Below, in pieces: positions 32,137 to 32,236 of a stretch of DNA of 32,236 nucleotides. Where the stretch lies: NCBI GenBank assembly GCA_910588405.1, contig CAJUPT010000040.1:1-32236 (forward strand). The letters run 5' to 3'. Numbering within the stretch: the first letter of the stretch is position 1; every line of letters begins with the position of its first letter. A program made the translations under genes and the position numbers. The DNA is from an uncultured Lachnospiraceae bacterium (GTDB lineage Bacteria; Bacillota; Clostridia; Lachnospirales; Lachnospiraceae). Below the pieces are notes generated by a model. It saw only the letters and a list, made by a program, of their open reading frames with translations. It did not search any database and had not been told where the DNA came from.

Positions 32137-32236
32137 AGCCTTCTCCCATATGATGCAACGCCTGATTTATAAATTTTCAGTATAAAATTTATGGTGAATT
32201 TAGATTATCTCTTTAGAAGTTCTTATATGTCGGTAT
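32137..32236 (-). other. Upstream region of ptsI at the window edge
   Basis: AT-rich. A TATACT hexamer on the minus strand about 50 bp before the start codon could be a -10 box but lacks a good -35. No end of another gene is visible before the window stops. Confidence 0.35.

Noticed and set aside
1..32236. CRISPR array, transposase, integrase or attachment site
   Set aside because: The repeats seen are few, structured and dispersed and not regularly spaced, and no recombinase-like protein is encoded.

Overview
The window looks like chromosomal DNA from a strictly anaerobic, low-to-mid-GC Gram-positive of the Clostridia, most likely a Lachnospiraceae member. The evidence is the strong AGGAGG-type ribosome sites, sigma-A promoters of the form TTGACA-17-TATAAT, an L-box lysine riboswitch, a valine T-box, a two-component SufC/SufB-type iron-sulfur assembly pair instead of a full SUF operon, and corrinoid methyl-transfer genes typical of acetogenic or demethylating gut Clostridia. 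Genus and species cannot be told from the sequence alone. No tRNA, rRNA, CRISPR array, transposase or phage gene was seen.

Layout. 1-495 is a non-coding, highly structured repeat block. 496-4713 (minus strand) carries mrp, sufC, a short SufB-like gene and purA. 5094-6897 (minus) is dapB and dapA, preceded by a lysine riboswitch with its own terminator and a consensus promoter. 7444-11379 (plus) is a class A penicillin-binding protein, expressed from a promoter divergent to the riboswitch, followed by trpS. luxS (minus) converges on trpS. 12444-13202 (plus) is an exonuclease III/ExoA gene broken by a single in-frame TAA. 13353-15377 (plus) is a GlgX-like GH13 protein whose catalytic Asp residues are gone. 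15561-17188 (minus) is a two-gene ABC-2 exporter.

17454-23118 (minus) is the accessory centre of the window, a corrinoid-dependent methyl-transfer operon. In transcription order it encodes a pterin-binding methyltransferase, corrinoid protein, MFS transporter, UroD-fold methyltransferase, an unrecognised 50-residue protein, a second corrinoid protein and a GntR/UTRA regulator. The promoter has a near-perfect GTACGTAC-centred palindrome overlapping its -10 box, a plausible autoregulatory operator for that GntR protein. The operon probably moves methyl groups from an unknown imported O- or N-methylated compound to tetrahydrofolate. It lies between a VanRS/BceRS-like two-component system (23458-25103) and the BcrAB-like exporter (15561-17188), gene sets that commonly sit together.

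25630-27267 (plus) is an ABC-F ATPase. valS (minus) has a complete T-box leader with a GUC specifier, and ptsI (minus) lies just upstream of the valS promoter.

Two dispersed repeat families run through intergenic DNA. One has an AATCCTG...CAGGATT hairpin head (5, 4833 and 25136). The other (2859, 17203, 17252) sits directly upstream of ribosome binding sites. A 160-bp imperfect palindrome (214-373) and a decayed C-terminal piece of an Opp/Dpp ATPase (25278-25442) are further intergenic oddities.
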